The notes beneath the pieces are model-generated. The model was not told where the DNA came from. It was given only the letters and a program-made list of their open reading frames with translations, and made no database searches. From assembly GCA_039935415.1 (NCBI GenBank), contig JBDTKH010000028.1:75842-139841 (forward strand): a DNA stretch of 64,000 bases, given 5' to 3'. This document shows positions 31,667 through 40,185 of this stretch, piece after piece. The position numbers and the translations under genes are program-made. Within the stretch, counting starts at the first letter, position 1, and each line of letters opens with the position of its first letter. The stretch is from Palsa-870 sp039935415 (GTDB lineage Bacteria; Chloroflexota; Dormibacteria; Dormibacterales; Dormibacteraceae).

Positions 31667-33039
31667 ACACAGACATCCTCGTGATTGGGGAGGGGCTCGC
31701 CGGATCCGCTGCCGCCCTCGATGCGGCGCGCCTCGGCGCGTCCGTCGCGCTCGTCTCCGCGGCGCGGGGATCGTCCGATCGCGCGCAGGGCGGCATGGCG
31801 GCCGCGACGTTGCCCGAGGATTCGCCTCGGCTGCACGCGCTGGACACGCTGGCCGCGGGCGCCGGCCTCTGCGACCCAGATGCCGTGGCGATGCTGACGT
31901 CGGCCGGGGCCGAGACGGTGCACTGGTTGGAATCGCTTGGCGTCCGGTTCGACGGCGGCGCGGCTCGAGAGGCGGCGCATTCGATGGCGCGAGTGCTGCA
32001 CCTTCGCGGCGACCAGAGCGGCAGCACCCTGATGAGCTACATGCGCGCCGCGATCGCCGCCGAGCCCAACATCACGCGCCAGCACGCCCGGCTGCAGTCG
32101 CTGGCCGGCGACAGGCGGTCGTGCGCGGGCGCAGTCTTCTCCGGCGGGCTCATGGTGAGGGCACGCGCCACCGTGCTGGCCACCGGCGGGTACGCGGGTC
32201 TTTACTCGCGCTCGACCAACAGCCGGGTCAGCAGCGGAAAGGGAATCCTTGAGGCGGCGCGTGCGGGCGCGCTGGTGGCCGACCTCGAGTTCGTCCAGTT
32301 CCACCCCACAGTGTTTGACGGTCCCACGTCGTTCCTCATCACCGAGGCGCTGCGCGGTGCGGGCGCGACCCTGGTCGACGAGCGCGGCGATCGTTTCGTG
32401 GACGAGCTGCTGCCACGCGACCAGGTGGCGCGGGCCCTCGCCACGCACGGCAGGCGCACGTTCATCTCGGTGATGGACCTCGACCCAGAGGTGTTGAGCC
32501 GCCACTTCCCCAACTTCATGCGCAACTGCCGGCGTGCCGGCTTCGATCCCCTCCGGGAAGCAATCCCGGTCCGGCCCGCGGCCCACTACACGATGGGCGG
32601 CGTGGTGACCGACCTCGACGGCCGTTCGTCCGTCGAGGGGCTGTTCGCCGCCGGCGAATGCGCGCGGACCGGCGTGCACGGCGCCAACCGGCTCGCGAGC
32701 AACTCGCTGCTCGAAGCGGCGACGTTTGGCCGGCGTGCCGCGGCCGCGGCGGTCCGAGCGCCACGTTTGCACGTTGACGGTGAGGCGCGGCCGCAGGTGT
32801 GGCGGCGCGGCGGCCTGACCGTCGCCGCGGTCGGCGAGCTGCTTGACTCGGCGGCCGCCGTGCTCCGGACCGGAGCGGTGCTGGAGGACGCGCTGGTGCG
32901 GCTTCGTTCAGGCGCCGTCTCCGAGGTCGCCGCCGATGCCGCCGAGATGGCCTCCATGATCTGCAGCGCCGCGCTGGCTCGCGGGCACAGCGTCGGGGCG
33001 CACCAGCGTAGCGACGAGCTCGTCGCGGTCGCGGTCTAG
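31663..33039 (+). CDS. nadB: L-aspartate oxidase
   Basis: A 458-residue FAD enzyme of the succinate dehydrogenase flavoprotein family that oxidises L-aspartate to iminoaspartate. It has an N-terminal VIGEGLAGSAAALDAARLGA, the substrate loop SSDRAQGGMAAAT, VQFHPTVF, VRPAAHYTMGGVVTDLDGR and GLFAAGECARTGVHGANRLASNSLLEA. It is shorter at the C-terminus than E. coli NadB (about 540), which is common in this type of operon. Start GTG 31663 overlaps nadA. Confidence 0.93.
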   Translation: MNTDILVIGEGLAGSAAALDAARLGASVALVSAARGSSDRAQGGMAAATLPEDSPRLHALDTLAAGAGLCDPDAVAMLTSAGAETVHWLESLGVRFDGGAAREAAHSMARVLHLRGDQSGSTLMSYMRAAIAAEPNITRQHARLQSLAGDRRSCAGAVFSGGLMVRARATVLATGGYAGLYSRSTNSRVSSGKGILEAARAGALVADLEFVQFHPTVFDGPTSFLITEALRGAGATLVDERGDRFVDELLPRDQVARALATHGRRTFISVMDLDPEVLSRHFPNFMRNCRRAGFDPLREAIPVRPAAHYTMGGVVTDLDGRSSVEGLFAAGECARTGVHGANRLASNSLLEAATFGRRAAAAAVRAPRLHVDGEARPQVWRRGGLTVAAVGELLDSAAAVLRTGAVLEDALVRLRSGAVSEVAADAAEMASMICSAALARGHSVGAHQRSDELVAVAV

Positions 33040-33041
33040 CT

Positions 33042-33374
33042 CTAGCGCTTCAATCCGCGGTAGGTCTCGACCTCGCCGGCGATCGCGATCACCGAAGCGA
33101 TGGCGAACATCGCCCCACCCAGGATCAACAAGGCCGCCCCGACCGGCACTGAGAACGCCGTCGTCGCAAGGGCCACGCACAGGATCCCGACCGACAGCAC
33201 GAGCGTGGCGTAGGTCCTGAAGCCATTTTTGCTCGCGGCAAATCCCGGTGCGAGCTCGCCCAGCGACCGCGACGTGACGCGTCGGATGACGAGGTCGCCC
33301 GCGCCGAACAGGTTGAGCAAGAGGACGATGCCGGCGACCCACAGCAGGATGCCGATCCCAACCACCACTAGCAT
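33042..33374 (-). CDS. Small integral membrane protein
   Basis: A 110-residue protein with three hydrophobic segments (about 2-25, 53-75 and 79-98), a cytoplasmic basic loop (IRRVTSRSLGELAPGF) and a short charged tail. No known family is recognised. It is convergent with nadB (2 nt apart) and its start codon abuts that of lepA on the other strand. If its start is as given, its promoter must lie inside lepA, which is an argument for a shorter protein or weak expression. Confidence 0.55.
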   Translation of the reverse strand: MLVVVGIGILLWVAGIVLLLNLFGAGDLVIRRVTSRSLGELAPGFAASKNGFRTYATLVLSVGILCVALATTAFSVPVGAALLILGGAMFAIASVIAIAGEVETYRGLKR

Positions 33375-35195
33375 TTGAGCGTGTCAACCGTCCAGGCAAC
33401 CATCCAGGAGCGCGTGCGCAACTTCTGCATCATCGCGCACATCGATCACGGCAAGTCCACGCTGGCCGACCGGCTGCTCGAGTACACCGGCTCGATCAGC
33501 CAGCGCGACATGCAGGACCAGGTGCTCGACACCATGGACCTCGAGCGCGAGCGCGGCATCACGATCAAGCTGCAGGCGGTCCGCATGACCTACCCGGCCC
33601 AAGACGGCAAGACCTACGAGCTCAACCTGATCGACACGCCTGGCCACGTCGACTTCGCATACGAGGTGTCGAGGTCCCTGGCGGCTTGCGAGGGGGCGAT
33701 CCTCGTCGTCGACGCCGCACAGGGCATCGAGGCACAGACCCTCGCCAACCTCTACCAGGCCGTGGAGGCTGGGCTCACCATCGTGCCGGTCGTCAACAAG
33801 ATCGACCTCGACGCGGCGCAGCCCGAGATGGTCGCCGAGGAGATCTCCGATGTCACCGGCATCCCGCGCGACCAGGTCATCTTCGCGTCGGCCAAGCAGG
33901 GCATCGGCACCGAGGCGATCCTCGAGGCGGTCATCCAGAGGGTGCCGCCGCCGCATGGCGACCCGTCGAAGGCGCTGCGCGCGCTCATCTTCGACTCGCA
34001 CTACGACGCGTACCGCGGAGTCATCACATACGTGCGCGTCGTCGACGGCGAGATCATCCCGCGCACGAAGATCCGGATGATGAACACTGGAAGCGTCCAT
34101 GAGGTCGACGAGGTCGGCTGGTTCGCGCCGGGCCCGCGGCCGGCGGAGAAGCTGACCGCGGGCGAGGTCGGTTACGTGACCGCCGCGATCAAGAACGTCG
34201 TCGATGCGCGGGTGGGCGACACCATCACCACCGCCGAGCATGGCGCGAAGGAGCCGCTACCCGGCTACCGCCAGGTCAAGCCGATGGTTTTCGCGGGCCT
34301 CTTCCCGACGGACTCAGACCGGTTCACGGACCTGAAGGAGGCGCTCGAGAAGCTGCAGCTCAACGACGGCGCCCTGTCTTACGAGCCCGAGAACTCGGCC
34401 GCCCTGGGCTTCGGGTTCCGCTGCGGCTTCCTTGGCCTCCTGCACCTGGAGATCGTCCAGGAGCGGCTCGAGCGCGAGTTCGAGCTGGACCTGATCACCA
34501 CCGCGCCTACGGTCGAGTACCAGGTCAGGTTGAAACGTGGCGGGGTAATCGAAGTCGACAACCCGGCGATGCTGCCGGACCCCACCATGATCGAATCCAT
34601 CTCCGAGCCGTTCGTGAAGCTCTCGATCATCGTGCCTTCGACGCACGTCGGCCCGATGATGGAGCTGTCCCAGGAGCGCCGTGGCGCCTTCAAGCACCTG
34701 GAGCACCGCGCCGGCGAAAGGGTGGTGCTCGAGTACGAGATCCCGCTGGGGGAGATCATCCACGACTTCTACGACCAGCTCAAGTCGCGATCGAAGGGCT
34801 ACGCGTCGATGGACTACGAGCTCATCGGCTTCCGCGAGGGCGACCTCGTCAAGGTCGACGTCCTGGTCGCGGGTGAGCCGGTCGATGCGCTGTCCCTGAT
34901 CGTTCACCGCAGCAAGGCCCAGTCGCAAGGCCGCAGACTTGTCGAGAAGCTGAAGGCGATCATCCCCCGCCAGATGTATGAGGTGCCGCTGCAGGCGGCC
35001 ATCGGCGGCAAGGTGATCGCACGCGAGACCATTCCGGCGATGAGGAAGGACGTGCTGGCGAAATGCTACGGGGGAGACGTGACCCGCAAGCGCAAGCTGC
35101 TCGAGAAGCAGAAGGAAGGCAAGCGCCGCATGAAGCGGGTCGGCTCGATCGAGATTCCCCAAGAGGCGTTCATGGCGGTGTTGACGCTTGATTAG
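33375..35195 (+). CDS. lepA: Elongation factor 4 (LepA)
   Basis: A 606-residue ribosomal GTPase that back-translocates or helps initiation. G1 AHIDHGKSTLADRL, switch I ERERGITIKL, G3 DTPGHVDF and G4 NKIDLDAA are all present, followed by EF-G-like domains and the LepA-specific C-terminal domain (RSKAQSQGRRLVEKL, GGKVIARETIPAMRKDVLAK, GGDVTRKRKLLEKQKEGK). Start TTG 33375 is tabulated; GTG 33381 (MSTVQATIQERVRNF) is equally likely. The stop overlaps the start of the lipoprotein gene. Confidence 0.96.
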   Translation: MSVSTVQATIQERVRNFCIIAHIDHGKSTLADRLLEYTGSISQRDMQDQVLDTMDLERERGITIKLQAVRMTYPAQDGKTYELNLIDTPGHVDFAYEVSRSLAACEGAILVVDAAQGIEAQTLANLYQAVEAGLTIVPVVNKIDLDAAQPEMVAEEISDVTGIPRDQVIFASAKQGIGTEAILEAVIQRVPPPHGDPSKALRALIFDSHYDAYRGVITYVRVVDGEIIPRTKIRMMNTGSVHEVDEVGWFAPGPRPAEKLTAGEVGYVTAAIKNVVDARVGDTITTAEHGAKEPLPGYRQVKPMVFAGLFPTDSDRFTDLKEALEKLQLNDGALSYEPENSAALGFGFRCGFLGLLHLEIVQERLEREFELDLITTAPTVEYQVRLKRGGVIEVDNPAMLPDPTMIESISEPFVKLSIIVPSTHVGPMMELSQERRGAFKHLEHRAGERVVLEYEIPLGEIIHDFYDQLKSRSKGYASMDYELIGFREGDLVKVDVLVAGEPVDALSLIVHRSKAQSQGRRLVEKLKAIIPRQMYEVPLQAAIGGKVIARETIPAMRKDVLAKCYGGDVTRKRKLLEKQKEGKRRMKRVGSIEIPQEAFMAVLTLD

Positions 35196-36246
35196 GGGAA
35201 CGCGCTGGTGGGCGGCGACGGCGATGCTCGCCATCGTGATGAGCGCGTGCGTGCGGCCATCGACCACCGGCAGCAGCGCCCAGCCGGCGCAGCTTTACGG
35301 CGCGGCGCCGACCACCCCCGACGTCCAGTCCCTTCTGGGAGACAGCAACTGGTGGCCGGGGCCGCCATCCTTCGGCGTGCGGCCGCTGGACTCCGCGACG
35401 ATGCCTTTCAACGAGAAGTTCCACGTCATCACGCGCTTCTCGCACATCGGAACCGCCGAGACGTTCGACGTCGAGTACACGGTGTGGAACTCGACGGCTT
35501 CGGCCACCACGCAGATGAGCAACATCCAGTCGTCCCTGGGCACGCCCGTCACCGGCACGAAGGCCGGCGACCAGACCCTTTACTACGGGCAGACGAGCTC
35601 TGGCGGCGCGGCGCCGTACGGAACAGCTACGTTCATCCGGCTCGGCCAGATCGTGATCACCAGCACGCTGAGCCTCAAGGACGCGTCCCCCCCGGTTTCC
35701 AAGCTAGGACGGATCGCGACCAGGCTCGTGTCGCGTCTCAAGGACGTGCTGTCGGGCAAGGTCAAGGTGGCCCCACTCCCGGGCGGGGACACGTCGGTTC
35801 TCCCTCCGCCCGGCCCGGACCTGACCTTGCTCGGATCGGTCGAGCTCCCCATCGAGGCCGTGATCGTCATGCTCGGGTTCGCGTCGCCCGAGGCCCTGGC
35901 CGGGGTCCTCAAGACGACCGGCGTCGACCACATCGTCTTCGGCGACTACGCCCTTGACAACGACACGCACATGGAGGTGCGCGCCGGCGTGTTCGGGTTC
36001 ATCACCTCGCAGGACGCCGACACGTGGTTCAACGCGCTGCGCGGCAGCACGCGGGTGGACGAGCTCGGCATCGCCACCTTCTACGACGACGCCAGCGGGC
36101 AGTATTTCAGCCTCTTCACCGCGGGCGCTAAAGGCGCGATCCTGGTCTGCCGGTCGACCTCGGACCTGGAGGCCGCCTCACGCGCCTGCGAGTCGCCGCT
36201 GTCCCGCGTCGCGCCCGCCTGGCAGGGGAGGCTCGCAACGGGCTAG
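35188..36246 (+). CDS. Hypothetical lipoprotein
   Basis: A 352-residue exported protein with a lipobox (MLAIVMSAC, Cys near residue 21). The mature part has a segment resembling a low-complexity Ser/Thr region, a middle piece with a Pro-rich linker (LPGGDTSVLPPPGPDL), and an alpha-beta C-terminus (VDHIVFGDYALDNDTHMEV, FFITSQDADTW). I recognise no family. Start TTG 35188 overlaps the lepA stop by 8 nt and puts the signal peptide at the N-terminus. A shared terminator with the convergent epimerase gene follows. Confidence 0.7.
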   Translation: MIRGTRWWAATAMLAIVMSACVRPSTTGSSAQPAQLYGAAPTTPDVQSLLGDSNWWPGPPSFGVRPLDSATMPFNEKFHVITRFSHIGTAETFDVEYTVWNSTASATTQMSNIQSSLGTPVTGTKAGDQTLYYGQTSSGGAAPYGTATFIRLGQIVITSTLSLKDASPPVSKLGRIATRLVSRLKDVLSGKVKVAPLPGGDTSVLPPPGPDLTLLGSVELPIEAVIVMLGFASPEALAGVLKTTGVDHIVFGDYALDNDTHMEVRAGVFGFITSQDADTWFNALRGSTRVDELGIATFYDDASGQYFSLFTAGAKGAILVCRSTSDLEAASRACESPLSRVAPAWQGRLATG

Positions 36247-36332
36247 GAGCTGACTGTCTAATCCCGAGCTTTGCGGTGACTTTCCCATCGCATTTTCTCT
36301 TGGTCGTTGGTGCCTAAGACGGCGCAGCCCCA

Positions 36333-36351
36333 TCCCTGCCTCCGGCAGGGA
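36333..36351. terminator. Hairpin between convergent lipoprotein and epimerase genes
   Basis: A perfect 8-bp stem (tccctgcc / ggcaggga) with a 3-nt loop sits in the 114-nt spacer between two convergent genes, 10 nt downstream of the epimerase stop on the minus strand. It lacks a T-run. Confidence 0.5.
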
Positions 36352-36360
36352 CTTCCCCAT

Positions 36361-37320
36361 TTATGGGCAAGTGTCCTTTCTAAACCATTCCCATTGCTTT
36401 GCCAGACCCTCGCGGAGTGAGACGCGCGGCTCCCAGGCGAGGCGCTCGCGCGCGAGGTTGATCGACGCCCCGGTGTGGCGCGGGTCGCCCGGAGCCTCGG
36501 GCAGGACCTGCCGGCGCACCTTCATCTGGCTGATATCCTCCAGCGTCGCCAGCACGCGGTTCAATGTCACGCGGCTGCCGCCACCAAGGTTGAACACCTC
36601 GCCCACGACGTGCGCGGCCGCCGCCTTGATCGTGCCTTCGACCGCGTCCGACACGTAGGTGAACTCCCGCGTCTGCTCTCCATCGCCGAAGACCTCGATC
36701 GACTCTCCGTCGACCAGCGCCTGCATGAACCGTGAGAAGGCCATGTCGGGACGCTGGCGCGGCCCGTACACGGTGAAGTAGCGGACCGACACCGCGGGGA
36801 GTCCGAAGTTCTTCGCATAGAGCATGGTCATGTGCTCCGCGGCGAGCTTCGTCACGCCGTAAGGCGAGACCGGCTGGGGGAGGGCCGTCTCCTTCGTGGG
36901 AAACATCTCCGCGTCGCCGTAGACCGAAGAGCTGCCGGCGAAGACGAATCGATCGATCGGCGAGTCCTTCAGGGTCTCGAGCAGACGCTGCGTGGCGAGG
37001 ATGTTGTCGCGGACGTACCTGTCGAACTGGCCGCCCCAGCTCGGCCGGACACCCGGCTGGCCCGCGAGGTGGTAGACCAAGCTCGCGCCTGTGAGGACCG
37101 GGCGCAGGTCGGCCTCGACCAGGTCGAGCTCCTCGAACGTGAAGCTCGGGTGGGCCAGCGAGGCCTCGAGGTTGCGCTCCTTGCGCCCGCGCTCGTAGTA
37201 GTCCGTGAAGCTGTCGATGCCCACGACCCGGTGGCCGAGCGCGAGCAGCCGCTCCGACAGGTGCGAGCCGATGAAGCCCGCGGCCCCGGTGACTACGACA
37301 CGTGACGGTTGAGCGCCCAC
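36361..37320 (-). CDS. NAD-dependent nucleotide-sugar epimerase/dehydratase
   Basis: A 319-residue extended short-chain dehydrogenase of the UDP-glucose/uronate 4-epimerase type. Rossmann motif VVVTGAAGFIGSHLSERLL is at the N-terminus, then FAGSSSVYGD, the catalytic YGVTK (YxxxK), VSVRYFTVYGPRQRPDMA and a C-terminal REFTYVSDAVEGTIKA. GTG 37320 starts right before the Rossmann strand; the frame is open much further but runs antisense to the YbaK gene. It likely makes a UDP- or dTDP-sugar for envelope glycans. Specific sugar is not resolved. Confidence 0.88.
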   Translation of the reverse strand: MGAQPSRVVVTGAAGFIGSHLSERLLALGHRVVGIDSFTDYYERGRKERNLEASLAHPSFTFEELDLVEADLRPVLTGASLVYHLAGQPGVRPSWGGQFDRYVRDNILATQRLLETLKDSPIDRFVFAGSSSVYGDAEMFPTKETALPQPVSPYGVTKLAAEHMTMLYAKNFGLPAVSVRYFTVYGPRQRPDMAFSRFMQALVDGESIEVFGDGEQTREFTYVSDAVEGTIKAAAAHVVGEVFNLGGGSRVTLNRVLATLEDISQMKVRRQVLPEAPGDPRHTGASINLARERLAWEPRVSLREGLAKQWEWFRKDTCP

Positions 37321-37377
37321 GGCGACAACAGTGCGGGTCCGTGGCGCCCGATTGCAACCGCCTCCTATCCTGATCGG

Positions 37378-37908
37378 GTGCCCGTCAATCGATTCGAGAC
37401 ATGGCTCGCCGATTCGAACATCGGCGTCGAGGTGAAGGAATTTCCTGCCGGCACGCGCACGGCCGTCGATGCGGCGCGCGCCGTCGGCTGCGAGGTCGGA
37501 CAGATCGTCAAGTCGCTTGTCTTCATCGCGGCGGGCAGGCCGGTCGTGGCTCTGGTCAGCGGTGCCAACCGCCTGGATGAGAAAAGGTTGGGCGCCGTCG
37601 CCGGTGAACCCGTGACGAAAGCCGACGCCGAGACGGCCCGCGCCGCGACCGGGTACTCGATCGGCGGCGTGCCGCCGTTCGGGCATGCGACAGAGGTGCC
37701 GGTGTTCATGGACCGCGACCTTGCCGGCCACCGCACGGTGTGGGCGGCCGCGGGGCGGCCGGACTCGGTCTTCGAGATCGCGCCCGAGCGGCTGCGCGAG
37801 CTGAGCTCCGCTGTGGTTGCGGATTTGAAGGCAGTGCCAGAGCCGCCACCCCCTCCTGGCCGCTCACGGGCCGGCCTTTCCTCCCCACAGGGCGGGGAGA
37901 TCCCTTGA
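37378..37908 (+). CDS. YbaK/EbsC-type aminoacyl-tRNA deacylase
   Basis: A 176-residue member of the YbaK/ProX editing-domain family that hydrolyses mischarged tRNAs (Cys-tRNAPro, Ala-tRNAPro and similar). Visible blocks are EFPAGTRTAVDAARAVGCEVGQI, IVKSLVFIAAGRPVVALVSG with the key lysine, and TGYSIGGVPPFGH. The last 23 residues (from PEPPPPPGR) are Pro-rich and come from a GC palindrome that looks like the spacer repeats of this region, so the C-terminus has probably grown by insertion of that element. Start GTG 37378 is divergent from the epimerase. Confidence 0.82.
   Translation: MPVNRFETWLADSNIGVEVKEFPAGTRTAVDAARAVGCEVGQIVKSLVFIAAGRPVVALVSGANRLDEKRLGAVAGEPVTKADAETARAATGYSIGGVPPFGHATEVPVFMDRDLAGHRTVWAAAGRPDSVFEIAPERLRELSSAVVADLKAVPEPPPPPGRSRAGLSSPQGGEIP
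37876..37906. repeat. GC palindrome inside the 3' end of the YbaK gene
   Basis: The sequence tcctccccacagggcgggga can form a cctcccc / ggggagg-like hairpin and resembles the core of the tandem repeat at 43258. Here it encodes the last residues of the YbaK-type protein (SSPQGGEI). Confidence 0.4.
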
Positions 37909-37930
37909 TTGGGCAGCATCCTCGCCTGAC

Positions 37931-39037
37931 GTGATCCCGTTCAAGCACCTCTACGTGCACATCCCTTTCTGCAAGCACAAGTGCGGCTACTGCGACTTCA
38001 ACGCCTATGCGGGGATGGACCGGCTCATGCCCGACTACGTCGACGCGCTGGAGCGCGAGCTGACCGCGGCCCGCGAGCGCCATCCCTTTGCGGCCCTGGA
38101 GACCGTTTACCTCGGGGGCGGCACTCCGAGCCTGCTGCCCGCCGTGCTCGCCACGCGCCTGCTGCGATTCATCTGCGCGAACTTCGATGTGGGGCCGACC
38201 ACCGAGATCACGCTCGAAGCCAACCCGGCCAGCACGGACGAGGAGAGGCTCGCGGCGTGGATGGAAGGCGGGGTGAACCGCCTCAGCCTCGGCGTGCAGG
38301 GCTTCGACGGCCGCGCGCTCGCGGTGCTGGAGAGAAAGACCGACGCCGCCCAGGCGACCCGCGCCTTCGAGCTCGCCCGGTCGATGGGCGTCCGGAACCT
38401 GAGCATCGACCTGATCTACGCGGTTCCCTTTCAGAGCCGAGAGTCGTGGCTGGAAACCCTGCGCCAGGGACTCGCGCTCGGGCCCGACCACGTATCGACG
38501 TACTGCCTGACGTTCGAGGAAGGCACTCTGCTGTGGCGGCGCCGCGCCGAGGGCCGGGTTCCGGAGGTCGATCCCGACCTGCAGTGGGACCAGCTTGACG
38601 CCGCCTGTGCCGAGCTTGAGCGCGCGGGGTTTCGCCGCTACGAGGTGTCCAACTGGGCCAAGCCGGGCTTCGAGTCGCGGCACAACCAGGCCTACTGGGG
38701 GTGCCGGCCCGTGTACGGCGCGGGCGCCGGCGCGCACTCGTACGACACCGACGGCAACAGGGCCTGGCGCTGGTGGAACGTCGCCCGACCGCGCGAGTAC
38801 ATCGCCGCGTGCCCCGAGCCGCGCGCGGATGGGGAGGAGCTTCCGGCCCGTAAGGCTGCGGCGGAGTCGCTGATGCTCGGCTTGCGCACGGCGGAGGGGA
38901 TGGTCGCGCCGGCCGGCTTCGACGACGAGCTCACGCGACTCGCGGAGGCGGGACTGGTGGACCGCGTCGACGGGCGGGTCGTTCCGACCCGGCGCGGCAT
39001 GGATTTGCACAACCAGATCGCCCTCGCGGTACTGTAG
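37931..39037 (+). CDS. hemW: Heme chaperone HemW (radical SAM)
   Basis: A 368-residue radical SAM protein formerly annotated as coproporphyrinogen III oxidase-like; HemW binds heme and hands it to target proteins. The radical SAM motif is CKHKCGYC (CxxxCxxC) in HIPFCKHKCGYCDFNAY. Also seen are ETVYLGGGTPSLLP, ITLEANP, NRLSLGVQGFD and the HemW-type C-terminus. It lacks the extra cysteine of true HemN, favouring HemW. Start GTG 37931. It lies just upstream of CIRCE and hrcA, the classic neighbourhood. Confidence 0.92.
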   Translation: MIPFKHLYVHIPFCKHKCGYCDFNAYAGMDRLMPDYVDALERELTAARERHPFAALETVYLGGGTPSLLPAVLATRLLRFICANFDVGPTTEITLEANPASTDEERLAAWMEGGVNRLSLGVQGFDGRALAVLERKTDAAQATRAFELARSMGVRNLSIDLIYAVPFQSRESWLETLRQGLALGPDHVSTYCLTFEEGTLLWRRRAEGRVPEVDPDLQWDQLDAACAELERAGFRRYEVSNWAKPGFESRHNQAYWGCRPVYGAGAGAHSYDTDGNRAWRWWNVARPREYIAACPEPRADGEELPARKAAAESLMLGLRTAEGMVAPAGFDDELTRLAEAGLVDRVDGRVVPTRRGMDLHNQIALAVL

Positions 39038-39064
39038 TTGGCACTCTCCGTGTCGGAGTGCTGA
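39038..39064 (+). promoter_or_regulatory. CIRCE operator for HrcA
   Basis: ttggcactc, a 9-nt spacer and gagtgctga form the CIRCE inverted repeat (consensus TTAGCACTC-N9-GAGTGCTAA) with one substitution in each half, so the two arms match in sense apart from a G-T pair. It lies 71 nt upstream of hrcA, directly after the hemW stop. Confidence 0.93.
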
Positions 39065-39122
39065 AAGGCACCGCCTGCGCGCGCACGGATTCAAAGGTGC
39101 GCCCTGCGCGCGCCCGGCGGGA

Positions 39123-39131
39123 GAGTGCTGA
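39123..39131 (+). promoter_or_regulatory. CIRCE half-site at the hrcA start
   Basis: gagtgctga, identical to the right arm of the CIRCE at 39056-39064, recurs 4 nt before the hrcA ATG. The left arm is not found at the proper distance. Surrounding bases also look like a partial duplication of the first site (ggcaccgcctgcgcgcgc versus ggtgcgccctgcgcgcgc). Confidence 0.4.
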
Positions 39132-39134
39132 AAC

Positions 39135-40154
39135 ATGATGGAAGACAGGAAGCGGGCAATCCTCCGAGCGGTGGTGAACGAGTTCACGACGAGCGCCGTG
39201 CCTGTCGGCTCACAGGCGCTGCAGAGCCGCTACTTCGTCAACCTGTCCTCGGCCACCATTCGCAGCGAGCTGGCAGAGCTGGCCGACCTCGGCTACCTCG
39301 CCCAGCCGCACACTTCAGCAGGCCGCGTCCCGACGGATTCCGGCTACCGCTACTTCGTCGACTTCCTGATGGACCTCGAGCACATCCCCGACCAGGTCAC
39401 CTCGTTCATAGACGCAGAGCTCCGGCAGGCGCCCGCCGACGTCCAGGGCATGGTCGAGAAGGTTGCGATGACTCTGGCCGCGGTGACCCAGAACGCCTCG
39501 GTCGCAAGCGCGCCGCAGGGCTCGCAGGCGCGCATCAAGCACGTCGACCTCGTGTCGCTGGAGCCGACCGAGATTCTCCTCATCCTGCTGCTGGAGGGCA
39601 ACCTGCTGCGCCAGCAGGTCGTCAAGGTCACCCGCGACGCGACGCAGGCGGAGCTGACCGCGCTCGCCTTGAAGCTCAACGCCTCGCTTGCGGGCCGCGA
39701 CAGCGAGGAGGTGCGCCGCGGGTACGACGGCGCGGAGCTCGGCCTCGAGAAGGAGATGCTCGGCCGCGTGGTGGCGGTGCTGGACATTTACGAGAAGGGG
39801 ACCGAAAGCCTTGTCGTCCACGACGGGGTACGCAACCTGCTGCGCCAGCCCGAGTTCGCGGAATCGTCGCGCCTGCAGCAGGTGCTCGAGGTGCTGGAGG
39901 AGACGCGCTACCTGACGCTGTTGCTCAGGCAGCTCATCGGCGAGTCCGACCTGCAGATCGTCATCGGCTCGGAGAACGCGTCGAGCCAGCTGCAGGGATG
40001 CGCCGTCGTGCTGACGACGTACGGTCCTTCCAACCGGCTCAAAGGAGTGCTCGGGGTGATCGGTCCCACGCGCATGGCTTACAGCCAGACGGTGGCTCGC
40101 CTGCAGGCGGTGGCGCGTGGCGCCAGCGAGCGCATGGCCGAGCTTGGGGTTTGA
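39135..40154 (+). CDS. hrcA: Heat-inducible transcription repressor HrcA
   Basis: A 339-residue repressor of class I heat-shock genes that binds CIRCE and needs GroEL for folding. The N-terminal winged helix is AILRAVVNEFTTSAVPVGS then LSSATIRSELAELADLGYL and QPHTSAGRVPTDSGYRYFVD. The GAF-like and dimerisation parts follow, ending with VVLTTYGPSNRLKGVLGVIGPTRMAY. Two adjacent ATGs (39135, 39138) are possible starts; a purine-rich sequence upstream fits either. CIRCE precedes it, so it controls itself and, through the operon, grpE and dnaJ. Confidence 0.95.
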   Translation: MMEDRKRAILRAVVNEFTTSAVPVGSQALQSRYFVNLSSATIRSELAELADLGYLAQPHTSAGRVPTDSGYRYFVDFLMDLEHIPDQVTSFIDAELRQAPADVQGMVEKVAMTLAAVTQNASVASAPQGSQARIKHVDLVSLEPTEILLILLLEGNLLRQQVVKVTRDATQAELTALALKLNASLAGRDSEEVRRGYDGAELGLEKEMLGRVVAVLDIYEKGTESLVVHDGVRNLLRQPEFAESSRLQQVLEVLEETRYLTLLLRQLIGESDLQIVIGSENASSQLQGCAVVLTTYGPSNRLKGVLGVIGPTRMAYSQTVARLQAVARGASERMAELGV

Positions 40155-40185
40155 TCGAACCGTTGCGCGAGGTATCTAGGGTCTG

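Noticed and set aside
30200..32772. Two long minus-strand frames (425 and 410 codons) across nadC, nadA and nadB
   Set aside because: Antisense of a fully recognisable operon, with no family-like motifs in the translations.
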